Shown: positions 18,141 through 29,088 of the stretch, piece by piece | How positions within the stretch are numbered: position 1 is the first letter of the stretch | How the letters are laid out: each line of letters opens with the position of its first letter | DNA from: an uncultured Actinomyces sp. | Lineage (GTDB): Bacteria > Actinomycetota > Actinomycetes > Actinomycetales > Actinomycetaceae | Assembly: GCA_938014245.1 (NCBI GenBank) | Contig: CALLSD010000018.1 | Span: 55,577 to 119,576, forward strand | Reading direction: 5' to 3' | Length of the DNA: 64,000 bases | Translations under genes and position numbers: made by a program | The notes under the pieces: model-generated | The model's input: the letters and a program-made list of their open reading frames with translations, nothing else | Databases searched by the model: none | What the model was told of the DNA's origin: nothing

Positions 18141-18280
18141 GGCACTCCTTGGGTGGAAGAATTTATTCCCATAAAGCTAGCCCGAAATTAAGCAGACCTC
18201 CACCGGGTAGAGCGGGATTTCAATGAAGACAATGGTTACTCCCTCCTCCTGATCACTCATCAGCAAGTACACTGAAGCCC

Positions 18281-19111
18281 ATGGCTTTCACTGTTACCAG
18301 CGTTAATGTCAACGGAATCCGCGCCGCACACCGCAAGGGCATGATGGAGTGGCTCGACGCCAACCCCTGCGATGTTCTTCTTCTCCAAGAAGTCCGTGCG
18401 GATGAAGAAATCGCCACCGAACTACTGGGCGATTCATGGGAAAGCATCATTCTTCCGTGCCGCATTAAGGGACGTGCAGGTGTCGCAGTTGCGGTGCGCA
18501 AGGATAGCGCACACATCAGCGGTGAACCGCGCCTCTTTCTTGACGACCAGGAAAGCGACGTCGATTCCGGACGTTGGCTTGAAGCAATCGTTGAAACCGC
18601 AGCAGGACGCGTACGCGTCGTTTCCGCCTACTTCCACTCGGGTGAAAAAGATACCCCCAAGCAGGACGCGAAGATGGCGCATCTGCCGCGCATTGGTCAG
18701 CGCATGGGAGAACTCTTTGCCGAGGCCGCGCAGGGGCAAACGGGCGTCCTCGGGACCGTCGTTGCTGGGGATTTCAACATTGTTCGCACCCGCTCCGACA
18801 TCAAGAATTGGACCTCGAACCACAACAAGCGCGCGGGTGTGCTCGATGAGGAAATCGCATTCCTCGATCAGTGGCTCGACGCGGGATGGCATGACGTCAT
18901 GCGTGATCTTGCCGGCGACGTTCAAGGCCCCTACACCTGGTGGTCTCAGCGCGGTCAGGCATTTACCAATGACACCGGTTGGCGTATCGATTATCAGTTC
19001 GCGACGCCCGCGCTGGCGGAGAAGGCTACTTCTTTCTCAATCGGCCGCGCGGCCTCGTACGAGGAACGCTGGAGCGATCACGCACCACTGTCGGTGAGCT
19101 ACGAACTCTAA
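18281..19111 (+). CDS. xth: Exodeoxyribonuclease III (AP endonuclease)
   Basis: A 276-residue Mg-dependent endonuclease/exonuclease/phosphatase-fold enzyme. Active-site segments are NVNGIRAAH, LLQEVRADEE, GDFNIVRTRSDIKN, WRIDYQF and SDHAPLSV. It cuts at abasic sites in base-excision repair. The ATG at 18281 lies close to the preceding AT-richer intergenic region without a strong ribosome site. Its stop is only 4 nt from the stop of the convergent LigT-like gene. Confidence 0.94.
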   Translation: MAFTVTSVNVNGIRAAHRKGMMEWLDANPCDVLLLQEVRADEEIATELLGDSWESIILPCRIKGRAGVAVAVRKDSAHISGEPRLFLDDQESDVDSGRWLEAIVETAAGRVRVVSAYFHSGEKDTPKQDAKMAHLPRIGQRMGELFAEAAQGQTGVLGTVVAGDFNIVRTRSDIKNWTSNHNKRAGVLDEEIAFLDQWLDAGWHDVMRDLAGDVQGPYTWWSQRGQAFTNDTGWRIDYQFATPALAEKATSFSIGRAASYEERWSDHAPLSVSYEL

Positions 19112-19115
19112 ATAC

Positions 19116-19655
19116 TCAGGCGCTCTCGAAATCAAAAAGCGCCATGGATGAGTAGACGCCGTTGTCGTCCACGCGATCCAAGCGAAAACCCGGGACCATC
19201 CACGAGGCCTCGTAGGAGCCGATGCTCATCGCGCGGTCCAGCGCCTCATCGGACACACCCTGCGCAAGGGTGACGTGTGCGTGATAGGGGAATCGAGCCT
19301 CGGCGTACAGGGGGCCGGAGCGGATATCTTCCGCCAAGAAGGTGCATTCGCGCGCGCCCTCGGCAAGAGAAAGATAGACAACCGGCGAAACCGGGCGGAA
19401 ACTTCCCGTCTCACCCAAAGTCACTCGGAAAGGCGTGTAGCGCTGCGCAACTGTGCGCAGGTGTTCAATCACGTCCTCGCGGCGGTCCTTATCCACTGCT
19501 GTTGGTGGAAGAATCGTGATGTGGGCGGGCACTTTTGTTCCCTGCTCATCACCCAAACCGACGCGAATATCCGTCAGCGCACTCACCCAGGGTTCAGGTA
19601 TCGCAACGACAACGCCGAGCCATTCTTGGCCCGGTAAACGCTGAGGGAGATACAT
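19116..19655 (-). CDS. 2'-5' RNA ligase / cyclic phosphodiesterase family protein (LigT-like)
   Basis: About 179 residues from the ATG at 19655, which has AGGTAG upstream; longer in-frame starts lack ribosome sites. Two HxT motifs of the 2H phosphoesterase fold are present, HITILPP near the N-terminus and HVTLAQG in the second half. The family hydrolyses 2',3'-cyclic phosphates or 2'-5' linkages in RNA. The substrate here is unknown. It is convergent with exonuclease III and divergent from galK. Confidence 0.85.
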   Translation of the reverse strand: MYLPQRLPGQEWLGVVVAIPEPWVSALTDIRVGLGDEQGTKVPAHITILPPTAVDKDRREDVIEHLRTVAQRYTPFRVTLGETGSFRPVSPVVYLSLAEGARECTFLAEDIRSGPLYAEARFPYHAHVTLAQGVSDEALDRAMSIGSYEASWMVPGFRLDRVDDNGVYSSMALFDFESA

Positions 19656-19810
19656 GAAACTACCTGAAATGGGGAATACGAACTCGCCCATGGTACATGG
19701 GGAGGCCGGCGTCGAGCACATCGAGTCCACAAGCATATCGCGTGAGGAAGATGCCCAATGCGCTACGCTGAAGACACTGTATTGATCGATTCACCCAAGG
19801 AAGTGTGCAC

Positions 19811-21049
19811 GTGGATCTGTCCTGGTCAGCCGCTCTAAGCGCCCACGAAGGACGCAAACTCGCTGGCGAACTTTTTGAAGAAACTTTCGGCTACCAGCCG
19901 CTCGATATATGGTCGGCACCCGGGCGCGTCAATGTTATTGGTGAGCACGTCGACTACAACGGGGGTCCCTGTCTTCCCATTGCCCTCCCGCATCGAGCTT
20001 TCATCGCTTACGCCCCGCGCGAGGATCGCCTGCTGCGTCTGGTGTCGCCCCAGACCCGCGAGGCCGTCGACGAGCTGGACCTCGACAAGGTCGCACCGCG
20101 TGGCTGCGAGGGTGAAGTTATTGGCTGGGCCTCGTATCTTTCCGGCGTTGCGTGGGCGCTCGAAAAGGCTGGTTATGGGCCGATTCGTGGTTTTGACGCT
20201 GCGCTCTACTCCTGCGTTCCCCGCGGCGGTGGGCTTTCCTCATCTGCCGCCCTTGAGTGTGCAATGGCCGTCGCCATTGACGAGGCCGAAGACCTGGGCT
20301 TGGCCGGCCCGCTGAGTGCGCCCAGCGATAAGGGACGAGCAATCCTCGTCGAGTGTGCGCGCCGCGCAGAAAACGAGATCGCGGGAGCAAACACCGGGGG
20401 ATTGGACCAGACCGCATCGCTGCGTTGCGAAGAAGGCCATGCCCTTGCATTGGATTGCCGCGATATGAGCGTGGAACACATCCCCTTCGATCTGGAATCT
20501 CAGGGGCTTGCGCTGCTCGTTATCGATACGCGGGCTGCGCACTCCTTGGCGGATGGACAGTACGGACAACGCCGTGCTGATTGTGAAGAGGCCGCCCGAC
20601 AGTTGGGTGTGGAACAGCTCGTTGAGGTCGAAGACCTGCAAGGTGCCAGTGAGGCTTTGGAAGATGAGAGGCTTCGTAAGCGCATGCGTCACGTTGTCTC
20701 TGAAATTGCGCGCACTCGAGCGTTGATTGAGCTCCTCAAGGAAGGCCCCCTGGAGGGTTCTCGTGTCCAGGTTGTCGGTGCGCTCATGAATGATTCGCAC
20801 GATTCCCTGCGTGATGACTACGAGGTGTCGTGTACGGAACTCGATGTTGCTGTGGATGCGGCGCGCGGCGCGGGTGCCTATGGTGCGCGAATGACAGGTG
20901 GGGGATTCGGCGGCAGTGCCATTGCCCTGGTTGATCGCGAGCGTGTGGAGGAAACCGCGCAGGCTGTTGCGTGCGCTTTCGCTGATCGTGAGTTGGGAGA
21001 GCCAGCTTTCATTGTTGCCGTTCCTTCTGCTCCTGCCGGCAAACTCTAA
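19811..21049 (+). CDS. galK: Galactokinase
   Basis: About 412 residues. GHMP-kinase motifs are all present: the galactokinase signature GRVNVIGEHVDYNGG, the phosphate loop PRGGGLSSSAALE, and the C-terminal MTGGGFGGSAIAL. It phosphorylates galactose at C1 for the Leloir pathway. Two GTG codons compete. The one at 19805 is only 1 nt from the AAGGAAG ribosome site, while the one at 19811 is spaced 7 nt from it and is preferred. No other gal genes are nearby. Confidence 0.93.
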   Translation: MDLSWSAALSAHEGRKLAGELFEETFGYQPLDIWSAPGRVNVIGEHVDYNGGPCLPIALPHRAFIAYAPREDRLLRLVSPQTREAVDELDLDKVAPRGCEGEVIGWASYLSGVAWALEKAGYGPIRGFDAALYSCVPRGGGLSSSAALECAMAVAIDEAEDLGLAGPLSAPSDKGRAILVECARRAENEIAGANTGGLDQTASLRCEEGHALALDCRDMSVEHIPFDLESQGLALLVIDTRAAHSLADGQYGQRRADCEEAARQLGVEQLVEVEDLQGASEALEDERLRKRMRHVVSEIARTRALIELLKEGPLEGSRVQVVGALMNDSHDSLRDDYEVSCTELDVAVDAARGAGAYGARMTGGGFGGSAIALVDRERVEETAQAVACAFADRELGEPAFIVAVPSAPAGKL

Positions 21050-21129
21050 ACGTTCTCAACGCTCAACTTCACAGGTGTGCCACCTTCTTCCTGGACGCAG
21101 ATGCGGGGAGGGGGTGGCACAATCGTTCT

Positions 21130-21738
21130 ATGACTTCAACGGATCCCTGGATGGTTGTTGGCCTGGGTAACCCAGGTGCCCAGTACGCGAATACGCGCCA
21201 CAATGTCGGGCATATGCTCGTGGACCTGCTCGCATCGAATGTAGGAGTCCAGCTTTCGGCCCATCGTTCAGGGACTCACTGTGCAGATATTCGATTGGGA
21301 ATGCTCCCCGGGGGAGTTCCCGGACCGCGAGTGATTCTGGCAATCAGCGATTCCTACATGAACACTTCTGGTGGTCCCATCGGGCGTCTCGCGAAGTTCA
21401 TGAATGTCACGCCTTCACGTCTTTTGGTCGTTCACGATGATCTTGACCTTCCTGAGGGCACTCTGCGCTTGAAGACCGGGGGCGGAGAAGGCGGCCACAA
21501 CGGCCTTAAGTCAATCTCTCAGGTCCTGGGCACACGTGACTACAACAGGCTGCGGATCGGAATCGGTCGCCCGCCGGGGCGAATGAATCCTGCTGATTAT
21601 GTGCTTGCGCGGATGAATCAGAACCAGCTGACTGATCTTTCAGTGACCATCGCCCAAGCCGGAGACGTTGTCGAAGATATCGTCACGACAAGTTTCAGTG
21701 AGGCGCAGCAGCGCTTGCACACGCAACAGGGAGCCTAA
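21130..21738 (+). CDS. pth: Peptidyl-tRNA hydrolase
   Basis: A 202-residue enzyme that frees tRNA from dropped-off peptides. Catalytic segments are GLGNPGAQYANTRHNVG (His of the HN pair), SYMNTSGG, HDDLDLP and GGGEGGHNGL. The length is normal. The ATG at 21130 is preceded by only a weak ribosome site. The TAA stop abuts the GTG start of mfd with no gap, so translation of the two is probably coupled, a common actinobacterial arrangement. Confidence 0.96.
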   Translation: MTSTDPWMVVGLGNPGAQYANTRHNVGHMLVDLLASNVGVQLSAHRSGTHCADIRLGMLPGGVPGPRVILAISDSYMNTSGGPIGRLAKFMNVTPSRLLVVHDDLDLPEGTLRLKTGGGEGGHNGLKSISQVLGTRDYNRLRIGIGRPPGRMNPADYVLARMNQNQLTDLSVTIAQAGDVVEDIVTTSFSEAQQRLHTQQGA

Positions 21739-24700
21739 GTGCCGCAGTTTTCCTCTCTTCTCCCATCGTTTGAAGGCGACGCAGCACTGTCACAGGTGCT
21801 CGAATCCGTTGACCAGGGGATCTCTGGTTGTGCCGTTGCTCCCGCGGGCGCGCGTATTCCCCTGATTGCATCGATGGCCGCTCGCCGAGGTGGCACAACC
21901 TATGTCGTGACCCCAACCGGGCGCGAGGCCGAAGAAACGGCGCTCGCCCTGCGCGCGTGGATTGATGAGGTGGAGGTCTTTCCCTCGTGGGAGACATTGC
22001 CGCATGAACGCCTCTCACCTCAAGCGGACACCATGGCGCAACGCATTGCGGTCCTGCGGCGCCTTGTTCACCCGCAATCCGGCGATGAACACGCGGGAGG
22101 TCTCAATGTCGTTGTAATTCCCGTTCGAGCGCTCATGCAGCCCATCATTCATGGGATTGCTGATCGTGCCCCCGTGCGCGTGAAGTCCGGAGATATTGTG
22201 GATCTTCCGCACTTGGCTCAAGAACTTGAAAACCTGGGCTACGAGCGTGTTGATATGGTCGAGCGACGCGGACAATTTTCGGTTCGCGGTGGCATTCTCG
22301 ATCTATTTCCCCCTCAAGAAGCGCACCCTTTGCGTATCGAATTATGGGGAGACGAGGTCGATGAAATCCGTGCCTTCTCCGTATCTGATCAGCGAACTTT
22401 GGGGGTTGTGGAGGCCGGTGTGTGGGCGGTTGCCTGCCGGGAGCTGCTCTTGACCCCGCAGGTTCGTGCCAAGGCTCGCAATGAAATCGACCAGCTTCCT
22501 GGCGCAGCCGAAATCTTGGAATTGGCGTCGCAGGGGATCGCGGCTCCGGGCCTTGAATCTCTTGCACCAATCTTGGTCGGGGGAATGGATTCTTTCCTTG
22601 ATCTCATTCCTGCTGGCGGACTCTTTGTTGCCGTTGACCCTGAGCGTATTCGTGCTCGCGGGGCGGATCTGGTTGCAACCACAGAAGAATTTCTCGCCGC
22701 GGCCTGGTCCCAGGCTGCCGGTGGGGGAGCAGTACCCCTTGAAGCAGGACAGGCCTCGTTCATTCCATTGGAAGAAATCTGGGGAGCACAGGGGCGTCCT
22801 TGGTGGGACCTGACGGCCCTTCCTCCCGCGCAACTTGCTCAGGCAATCGCCGAACAAGGCGGAAGCCCCGTGAACAGTGAGGACGAACAGGCGCAAGCCT
22901 CGGGAGCTCTCCTGAAGAAAGAAGCGTACTCCGTCGTTGTTTCAGACGAATTGGTAGCTCTGGGTGCGCGGGACGTGCGCCCCTATCGAGGCGATTATGC
23001 GCGTGCCCTCGAGGATATCCGGACTTTGCTGAGAGCCGGATGGACGCTCATCCTTGCGGCTGAAGGAGAAGGCCCCGCCCGTCGCTTGAACTCCATCGCG
23101 ACGGACGCAGGAATTGGAAGTCGCATCGTTGAAGAATGCGATCCTTCGCAGGACCCTTCGCTGCTCTATGTTGTCTCAGCTCCGCGAACTCGCGGTTTTG
23201 TTGCGCCCGAACTCAAACTGGCGATTATCTCCGAGTCGGACCTATCCGGGCGCGTGGGAGCGACAACCCGAGACATGCGGAAAATGCCCTCGCGCAGGCG
23301 TAAGGGAGTCGATCCCCTCACGCTTCATCCAGGGGATTACATCGTTCATGATCAGCACGGAATTGGGCGATTCATTGAGCTTGTTTCCCGCACCGTTGGA
23401 CGCGGCGATGGTCAGGTTACTCGCGACTATTTGGTCTTGGAATACGCGCCCTCAAAGCGTGGCCAGCCCGGTGACCGACTTTTCATCCCCACAGATAGCT
23501 TGGATCAGATCTCGAAGTACACGGGTTCGGATCAACCCGCACTGACGAAGATGGGCGGGGCCGACTGGGAGAAAACCAAAGCAAAGGCTCGCAAAGCTGT
23601 CAAAGAAATCGCGCAGGAACTCATCCGCCTCTACGCGGTGCGTCAAGCAACGAAGGGGCACGCTTTCGGGCCGGATACCCCGTGGCAACGCGAGCTGGAA
23701 GATTCCTTCCCCTACGTGGAAACACCCGACCAACTCGTCACCATTGACGAAGTGAAAGCCGACATGGAAAAGCCCATGCCCATGGACCGCCTTCTCACGG
23801 GCGACGTGGGCTATGGAAAAACCGAGATCGCAGTCCGTGCAGCTTTCAAAGCAATCCAGGACGGCAAACAGGTCGCCGTCTTGGTCCCGACGACGCTTCT
23901 CGTCCAGCAGCACGCCGAAACCTTCGCGGAACGTTATGCGGGATTCCCCGTCACCATTGGCACGCTCTCGCGTTTTTCGACGCCCAAGGAAGCGGAAAAA
24001 GTTAAGGAAGGCTTGGCCTCGGGAGGAGTGGACCTGGTCATTGGTACACACTCGCTGCTCTCCGGTGCCATTACCTTCAAGGATCTGGGCCTGGTCATCA
24101 TCGACGAGGAACAGCGTTTCGGCGTCGAGCACAAGGAAACACTCAAAGCCCTACGAGCCGATGTGGACGTCCTCTCAATGTCCGCAACGCCCATCCCCAG
24201 GACCTTGGAAATGGCGGTTTCCGGCATTCGCGAGATGTCGATTCTTCAGACCCCGCCCGAAGAACGCCAGCCCGTCCTCACTTTCGTCGGCGCGCATACT
24301 GACGCACAGGTCAGCGCCGCTATCCGACGCGAGCTTTTGCGCGACGGTCAGGTCTTCTACGTGCACAACCGCGTGGACTCCATCGCCTCGGTTGCTGCAC
24401 ACATCCAAGAACTTGTTCCCGAGGCGCGGATCAGAGTTGCCCACGGAAAGCTCAACGAACACCAATTGGAAAACGTCATCGTTGACTTCTGGAACCACGA
24501 TTTCGACGTTCTGGTGTGTACCACCATCGTGGAAACCGGTCTGGATATTTCGAACGCGAATACCCTGATTGTTGACCGCGCGGATACTTTCGGCTTGTCC
24601 CAATTGCACCAGTTACGTGGTCGCGTGGGCCGAGGCCGTGAACGTGCGTATGCGTACTTCTTCTACCCCTCTGACCGCCCTCTTTCAGAGATGGCACACG

Positions 24701-25374
24701 AGCGCTTGCAGACGATCGCCCAGAACGCTGATCTGGGTGCGGGTCTTGCAGTTGCTCAGCGAGATTTGGAAATCCGAGGCGCTGGTAACCTCTTGGGAGG
24801 CGCGCAATCGGGACACATCGAGGGCGTGGGCTTTGACCTCTATGTCCGAATGGTCGCAGACGCGGTCGCTGCCTTTAAGGGGCAACGAAAGGAAGAAAAG
24901 AAGGATCTGCGTCTGGATATTACAGTTGACGCACACATCCCAGAGGACTACATCTCCGCTGAACGCCTACGCCTTGAGGTCTACGGCAAGATCGCGGCGG
25001 TTGAAACCAGCGAGCAGGAAAAAGATCTGCGCGAGGAGTTGGCTGACCGCTACGGTCCTATTCCCCAGCAGGTTGACTTGCTCTTTGAGATTGCTCGTCT
25101 TCGTTCGCTCCTGCGTCGCATGGGTATTGATGAGCTTGCAACGCAGGGAAAGTACTTGCGGATTCACCCCATCGAATTGAAAGAATCTCAGGCGATGAGG
25201 CTCAAGCGCCTGTACCCGGGATGCGTCGTGAAAGCCGCTGTTCGTCAGTTGCTTGTTCCTTTGCCGATGACGGCGCGTATCGGTGGTGTTCCCTTGATGG
25301 ATCGCGCACTCATCGACTGGATCGAAAACCTGATGACGAAGGTACTCAACCCACCGCAGGCGTCTCAGGCCTAA
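21739..25374 (+). CDS. mfd: Transcription-repair coupling factor Mfd
   Basis: A 1211-residue superfamily-2 translocase that removes stalled RNA polymerase and recruits UvrA. The order is a UvrB-like N-terminal region, the RNA-polymerase interaction domain (CarD-like, around HPGDYIVHDQHGIGRF), then helicase motifs. The helicase motifs are GDVGYGKTE (Walker A), DEEQRFG, SATPIPRT and the QLRGRVGR box, followed by the C-terminal autoinhibitory domain. The length is typical of the family. The GTG start directly follows the pth stop. Confidence 0.97.
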   Translation: MPQFSSLLPSFEGDAALSQVLESVDQGISGCAVAPAGARIPLIASMAARRGGTTYVVTPTGREAEETALALRAWIDEVEVFPSWETLPHERLSPQADTMAQRIAVLRRLVHPQSGDEHAGGLNVVVIPVRALMQPIIHGIADRAPVRVKSGDIVDLPHLAQELENLGYERVDMVERRGQFSVRGGILDLFPPQEAHPLRIELWGDEVDEIRAFSVSDQRTLGVVEAGVWAVACRELLLTPQVRAKARNEIDQLPGAAEILELASQGIAAPGLESLAPILVGGMDSFLDLIPAGGLFVAVDPERIRARGADLVATTEEFLAAAWSQAAGGGAVPLEAGQASFIPLEEIWGAQGRPWWDLTALPPAQLAQAIAEQGGSPVNSEDEQAQASGALLKKEAYSVVVSDELVALGARDVRPYRGDYARALEDIRTLLRAGWTLILAAEGEGPARRLNSIATDAGIGSRIVEECDPSQDPSLLYVVSAPRTRGFVAPELKLAIISESDLSGRVGATTRDMRKMPSRRRKGVDPLTLHPGDYIVHDQHGIGRFIELVSRTVGRGDGQVTRDYLVLEYAPSKRGQPGDRLFIPTDSLDQISKYTGSDQPALTKMGGADWEKTKAKARKAVKEIAQELIRLYAVRQATKGHAFGPDTPWQRELEDSFPYVETPDQLVTIDEVKADMEKPMPMDRLLTGDVGYGKTEIAVRAAFKAIQDGKQVAVLVPTTLLVQQHAETFAERYAGFPVTIGTLSRFSTPKEAEKVKEGLASGGVDLVIGTHSLLSGAITFKDLGLVIIDEEQRFGVEHKETLKALRADVDVLSMSATPIPRTLEMAVSGIREMSILQTPPEERQPVLTFVGAHTDAQVSAAIRRELLRDGQVFYVHNRVDSIASVAAHIQELVPEARIRVAHGKLNEHQLENVIVDFWNHDFDVLVCTTIVETGLDISNANTLIVDRADTFGLSQLHQLRGRVGRGRERAYAYFFYPSDRPLSEMAHERLQTIAQNADLGAGLAVAQRDLEIRGAGNLLGGAQSGHIEGVGFDLYVRMVADAVAAFKGQRKEEKKDLRLDITVDAHIPEDYISAERLRLEVYGKIAAVETSEQEKDLREELADRYGPIPQQVDLLFEIARLRSLLRRMGIDELATQGKYLRIHPIELKESQAMRLKRLYPGCVVKAAVRQLLVPLPMTARIGGVPLMDRALIDWIENLMTKVLNPPQASQA

Positions 25375-25426
25375 TCAGAGCGCTACACTGACACCTATAC
25401 AGAGTGATTTTCCGGAGGATATAGTC

Positions 25427-26011
25427 ATGGTTTCTCTTTCACGCGCATCGAAGGCTGCGGCAATCTTGGCCGTGTCTGGATTGGGCCTTGGTGCCTGTTC
25501 CACGCACCCGGGAACCGCAGCGATCATTGGTGATTGGAGCGTGAGCGAGGCAGAACTGGACCTGTCTAGTCAGCAGCTCAGCGCATTGATGGGACAGCAA
25601 GTCGATGCAGCGCAATTCCTTCCGGATATGAGTTCTTCACGTGCAGTGGGACAAGTGGCTGAAGAAAACGGCGTCACGGTGAGCGACGAAGAAGTCATGC
25701 AACAGTTCCAGCAAATGGGGGAGCGCGTTGTTGCTCGTGGAGGACAGAGCACTCCTGTCGAAGAACCGACTCCCTTTTTGAAGACGATCGTCAAGGACAC
25801 TTTGGCTCTGCAAAAGCTGCGTTCAATGGGATTTTCCTCCGAAAAATCGCAGGAGCTGAGCAATCAGATTTCGCAGATTATGCAGTCAACGAAGGTTGAG
25901 ATCAATCCGCGCTACGGCACCTACAATGCGCAAAGCAATGAGCTGACTCAGACAGTTTTCGGCGACGTCGTCCGCTCGAGCTCTGCCGCGCAGCAGGCAG
26001 GCAAGAACTAG
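25427..26011 (+). CDS. Lipoprotein with SurA-like N-terminal domain
   Basis: A 194-residue secreted lipoprotein. The signal peptide ends in the lipobox LGAC (Cys at about residue 24). The body resembles the helical SurA/PrsA chaperone N-terminal region (VSEAELDLSSQQL, then VAEENGVTVSDEEV), with no PPIase domain. A periplasm-side folding role is an inference. The ATG at 25427 has TCCGGAGGAT upstream. It follows mfd by 52 nt and is ended by a strong hairpin before eno. Confidence 0.8.
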   Translation: MVSLSRASKAAAILAVSGLGLGACSTHPGTAAIIGDWSVSEAELDLSSQQLSALMGQQVDAAQFLPDMSSSRAVGQVAEENGVTVSDEEVMQQFQQMGERVVARGGQSTPVEEPTPFLKTIVKDTLALQKLRSMGFSSEKSQELSNQISQIMQSTKVEINPRYGTYNAQSNELTQTVFGDVVRSSSAAQQAGKN

Positions 26012-26064
26012 TTGCCGGCTGCGCGTGGGCGTATGGGTATACCCCCACGTGTCTGAAATGTGAT

Positions 26065-26094
26065 GTATCGCCCACCCGTGAGGGTGGGCGATAC
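26065..26094 (+). terminator. Terminator after the mfd-lipoprotein unit
   Basis: A perfect 13-bp stem (26065-26077 with 26082-26094) with a GTGA tetraloop, 54 nt after the lipoprotein stop. Confidence 0.85.
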
Positions 26095-26154
26095 GGCATT
26101 TATGGGGACCTATGTCTAATTTGCGCCAATGTGCCCTTGATCGTGACGAGGAAA

Positions 26155-26174
26155 ACGCGTGTGAGTGCACGCGT
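26155..26174. promoter_or_regulatory. Inverted repeat in the eno upstream region
   Basis: The 7-nt arms 26155-26161 (ACGCGTG) and 26168-26174 (CACGCGT) flank a 6-nt spacer, about 80 nt upstream of the eno start. This could be a regulator site; no matching regulator is identified. Confidence 0.35.
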
Positions 26175-26231
26175 AGTACTGATGGAGTGGCCCTGAATGT
26201 ACTAGCGTTAGATACGACAGTAGTCACGTAG

Positions 26232-27533
<1,302 letters not shown>

Positions 27534-27570
27534 GAAGCACATACTGACACGCTCCTAAAAGCGTGACCCA

Positions 27571-27602
27571 GGGGTGGGTGATGAGAAATCATCACCCACC
27601 CC
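27571..27602 (+). terminator. Terminator after eno
   Basis: A perfect 14-bp stem (27571-27584 with 27589-27602) with a GAAA tetraloop, followed by TTCGTT. Confidence 0.88.
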
Positions 27603-27685
27603 TTCGTTATGCGATTCAGCCCTCAATTGGGAACACATGAGTTTTATGTCCTGCCCGTCTTGCCCGCTTGAGGCACCATAGGGAT

Positions 27686-28411
27686 ATGGCTCAGAAACCC
27701 AGAAAAGGACGCCCAGTCGTCCCCAGCGCCCGCAGACGTCAAGCTGCGGCTGAGCCTGATACCCAGCGGCGGCCTCGTCAGGGAGGAAAAACCCCGCGCA
27801 CGCGCGCTCAAGGGACGCAAAGTTCACCAAGCGTGCGCACAACAACGCGAGTGCGTCCAGAACGCGAAGCTCCCAGACCCCGCGCCCAAGCCGCAGAAAA
27901 CATCGCGAAGCGCCCCACCTCGGTATCTTTTGGCGGCATTGAAATTTCGATGCGTATTTTGGGATTGATTCTTCTTGGAGCGCTTCTCGCGATGCTCCTC
28001 GTTCCCTCCTTCATGCAGCTGTGGAGTCAAGAACGCGAACTTGCTGCGATCAAGGCAAAAGTCCAGCAAACCCAAGCGGATAACGACGCGAAGCGCCAGC
28101 AACTCGAACTGTGGTCGAACCCGCAGTACATTGCCTCGCAGGCGCGCGAACGCCTCGGATATGTCAAGCCTGGGGAAACTCAGTACTCCGTCTTGGACCC
28201 CGGTAAGGACTACCAAGACCAAGCGCAGGTCGCGGCAGCGCGCGAGGCGGGCCCCGCTCGCCCGTGGATGCAGGTCCTCTCAATGACGGTCGAAGAGGCT
28301 GACCATCCGACGGGAAATATTCAGACCGCACAAACAGGCGGGAATGCGCCATCTCCCTCGCAGTCTGCGACTCCTGAAAGTAGCGCAAGCACACAAGGAA
28401 CTGGCAACTGA
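27686..28411 (+). CDS. Septum formation initiator family protein (FtsB/DivIC-like)
   Basis: About 241 residues from the ATG at 27686; a TTG 18 nt upstream is an alternative. A basic, proline-rich cytoplasmic N-terminus of about 85 residues is followed by one membrane helix (ILGLILLGALLAMLLV) and a coiled coil (ELAAIKAKVQQTQADNDAKRQQ). Then comes the family motif YIASQARERLGYVKPGE and a Ser/Pro-rich tail. The protein would bridge FtsL and FtsQ in the divisome. Its place after eno and before DUF501 supports the call. Confidence 0.88.
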   Translation: MAQKPRKGRPVVPSARRRQAAAEPDTQRRPRQGGKTPRTRAQGTQSSPSVRTTTRVRPEREAPRPRAQAAENIAKRPTSVSFGGIEISMRILGLILLGALLAMLLVPSFMQLWSQERELAAIKAKVQQTQADNDAKRQQLELWSNPQYIASQARERLGYVKPGETQYSVLDPGKDYQDQAQVAAAREAGPARPWMQVLSMTVEEADHPTGNIQTAQTGGNAPSPSQSATPESSASTQGTGN

Positions 28412-28512
28412 TCACCGCGTGCCACGTGGGCCAGATCCATTGCGTGGAAACACTCCCTCCCGCAAGCCTTTTCGCGTAAAATAATCCGGGTTTGTCTGAA
28501 TGTGGAGGAATG

Positions 28513-29031
28513 ATGAACGCAATTACGCCGGCTAGCGCCGAGGATCTTCAGGTTCTCGAAGAACAATTGGGACGTGTTCCCCGAGGTGTCGTTGGGATCG
28601 CCGCGCGTTGCGTTTGCGGGAAGCCGACCGTTGTCGCGACGGCGCCTAGGCTTGAAGATGGAACTCCTTTCCCCACAACTTTCTACCTGACCAGTCCCGG
28701 AGCAGTCCGCGCCTGCTCGACGCTTGAAGCAACCAAGGTCATGGAAGACTTCAATGAGCGCCTGACCGATGATGAGGACCTCCGCGCTGCCTACCAGCGC
28801 GCTCACGAGGCCTACATTGCTTCGCGTGAGGAGCTTGGCAGGAAGCTGGAGCTCGACGTTCCTGAAATCCACGGAGTATCCGCCGGCGGAATGCCTACGC
28901 GCGTCAAGTGCTTGCATGCAGTGGTCGGTCACGCCTTGGCCGCGGGGGAGGGCGTGAACCCGATCGGTGACCTCGCGCTGGAGATGATGCGCGAACGAGG
29001 CCTGTGGGATCGCCAATCCTGCACCTGCTGA
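28513..29031 (+). CDS. DUF501 domain-containing protein
   Basis: About 172 residues from the ATG at 28513, which is better spaced from GGAGG (28504-28508) than the ATG at 28510. The sequence has the DUF501 pattern: an N-terminal QLGR.PRG, then RCVCGKPTVVAT, FPTTFYLTSPGAV and GGMPTRVKCLHAVVGHALA. Paired Cys/His residues (CVCG, CLH and a C-terminal CTC) suggest metal binding. The function is unknown, but the gene is almost always found between the divIC-like gene and ppx in actinobacteria. Confidence 0.88.
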   Translation: MNAITPASAEDLQVLEEQLGRVPRGVVGIAARCVCGKPTVVATAPRLEDGTPFPTTFYLTSPGAVRACSTLEATKVMEDFNERLTDDEDLRAAYQRAHEAYIASREELGRKLELDVPEIHGVSAGGMPTRVKCLHAVVGHALAAGEGVNPIGDLALEMMRERGLWDRQSCTC

Positions 29032-29088
29032 TGCGCGCGGTGCGTGTCAATTTCTAGAAGAAGTGAAATCCCCAGAAGGAATGGAACG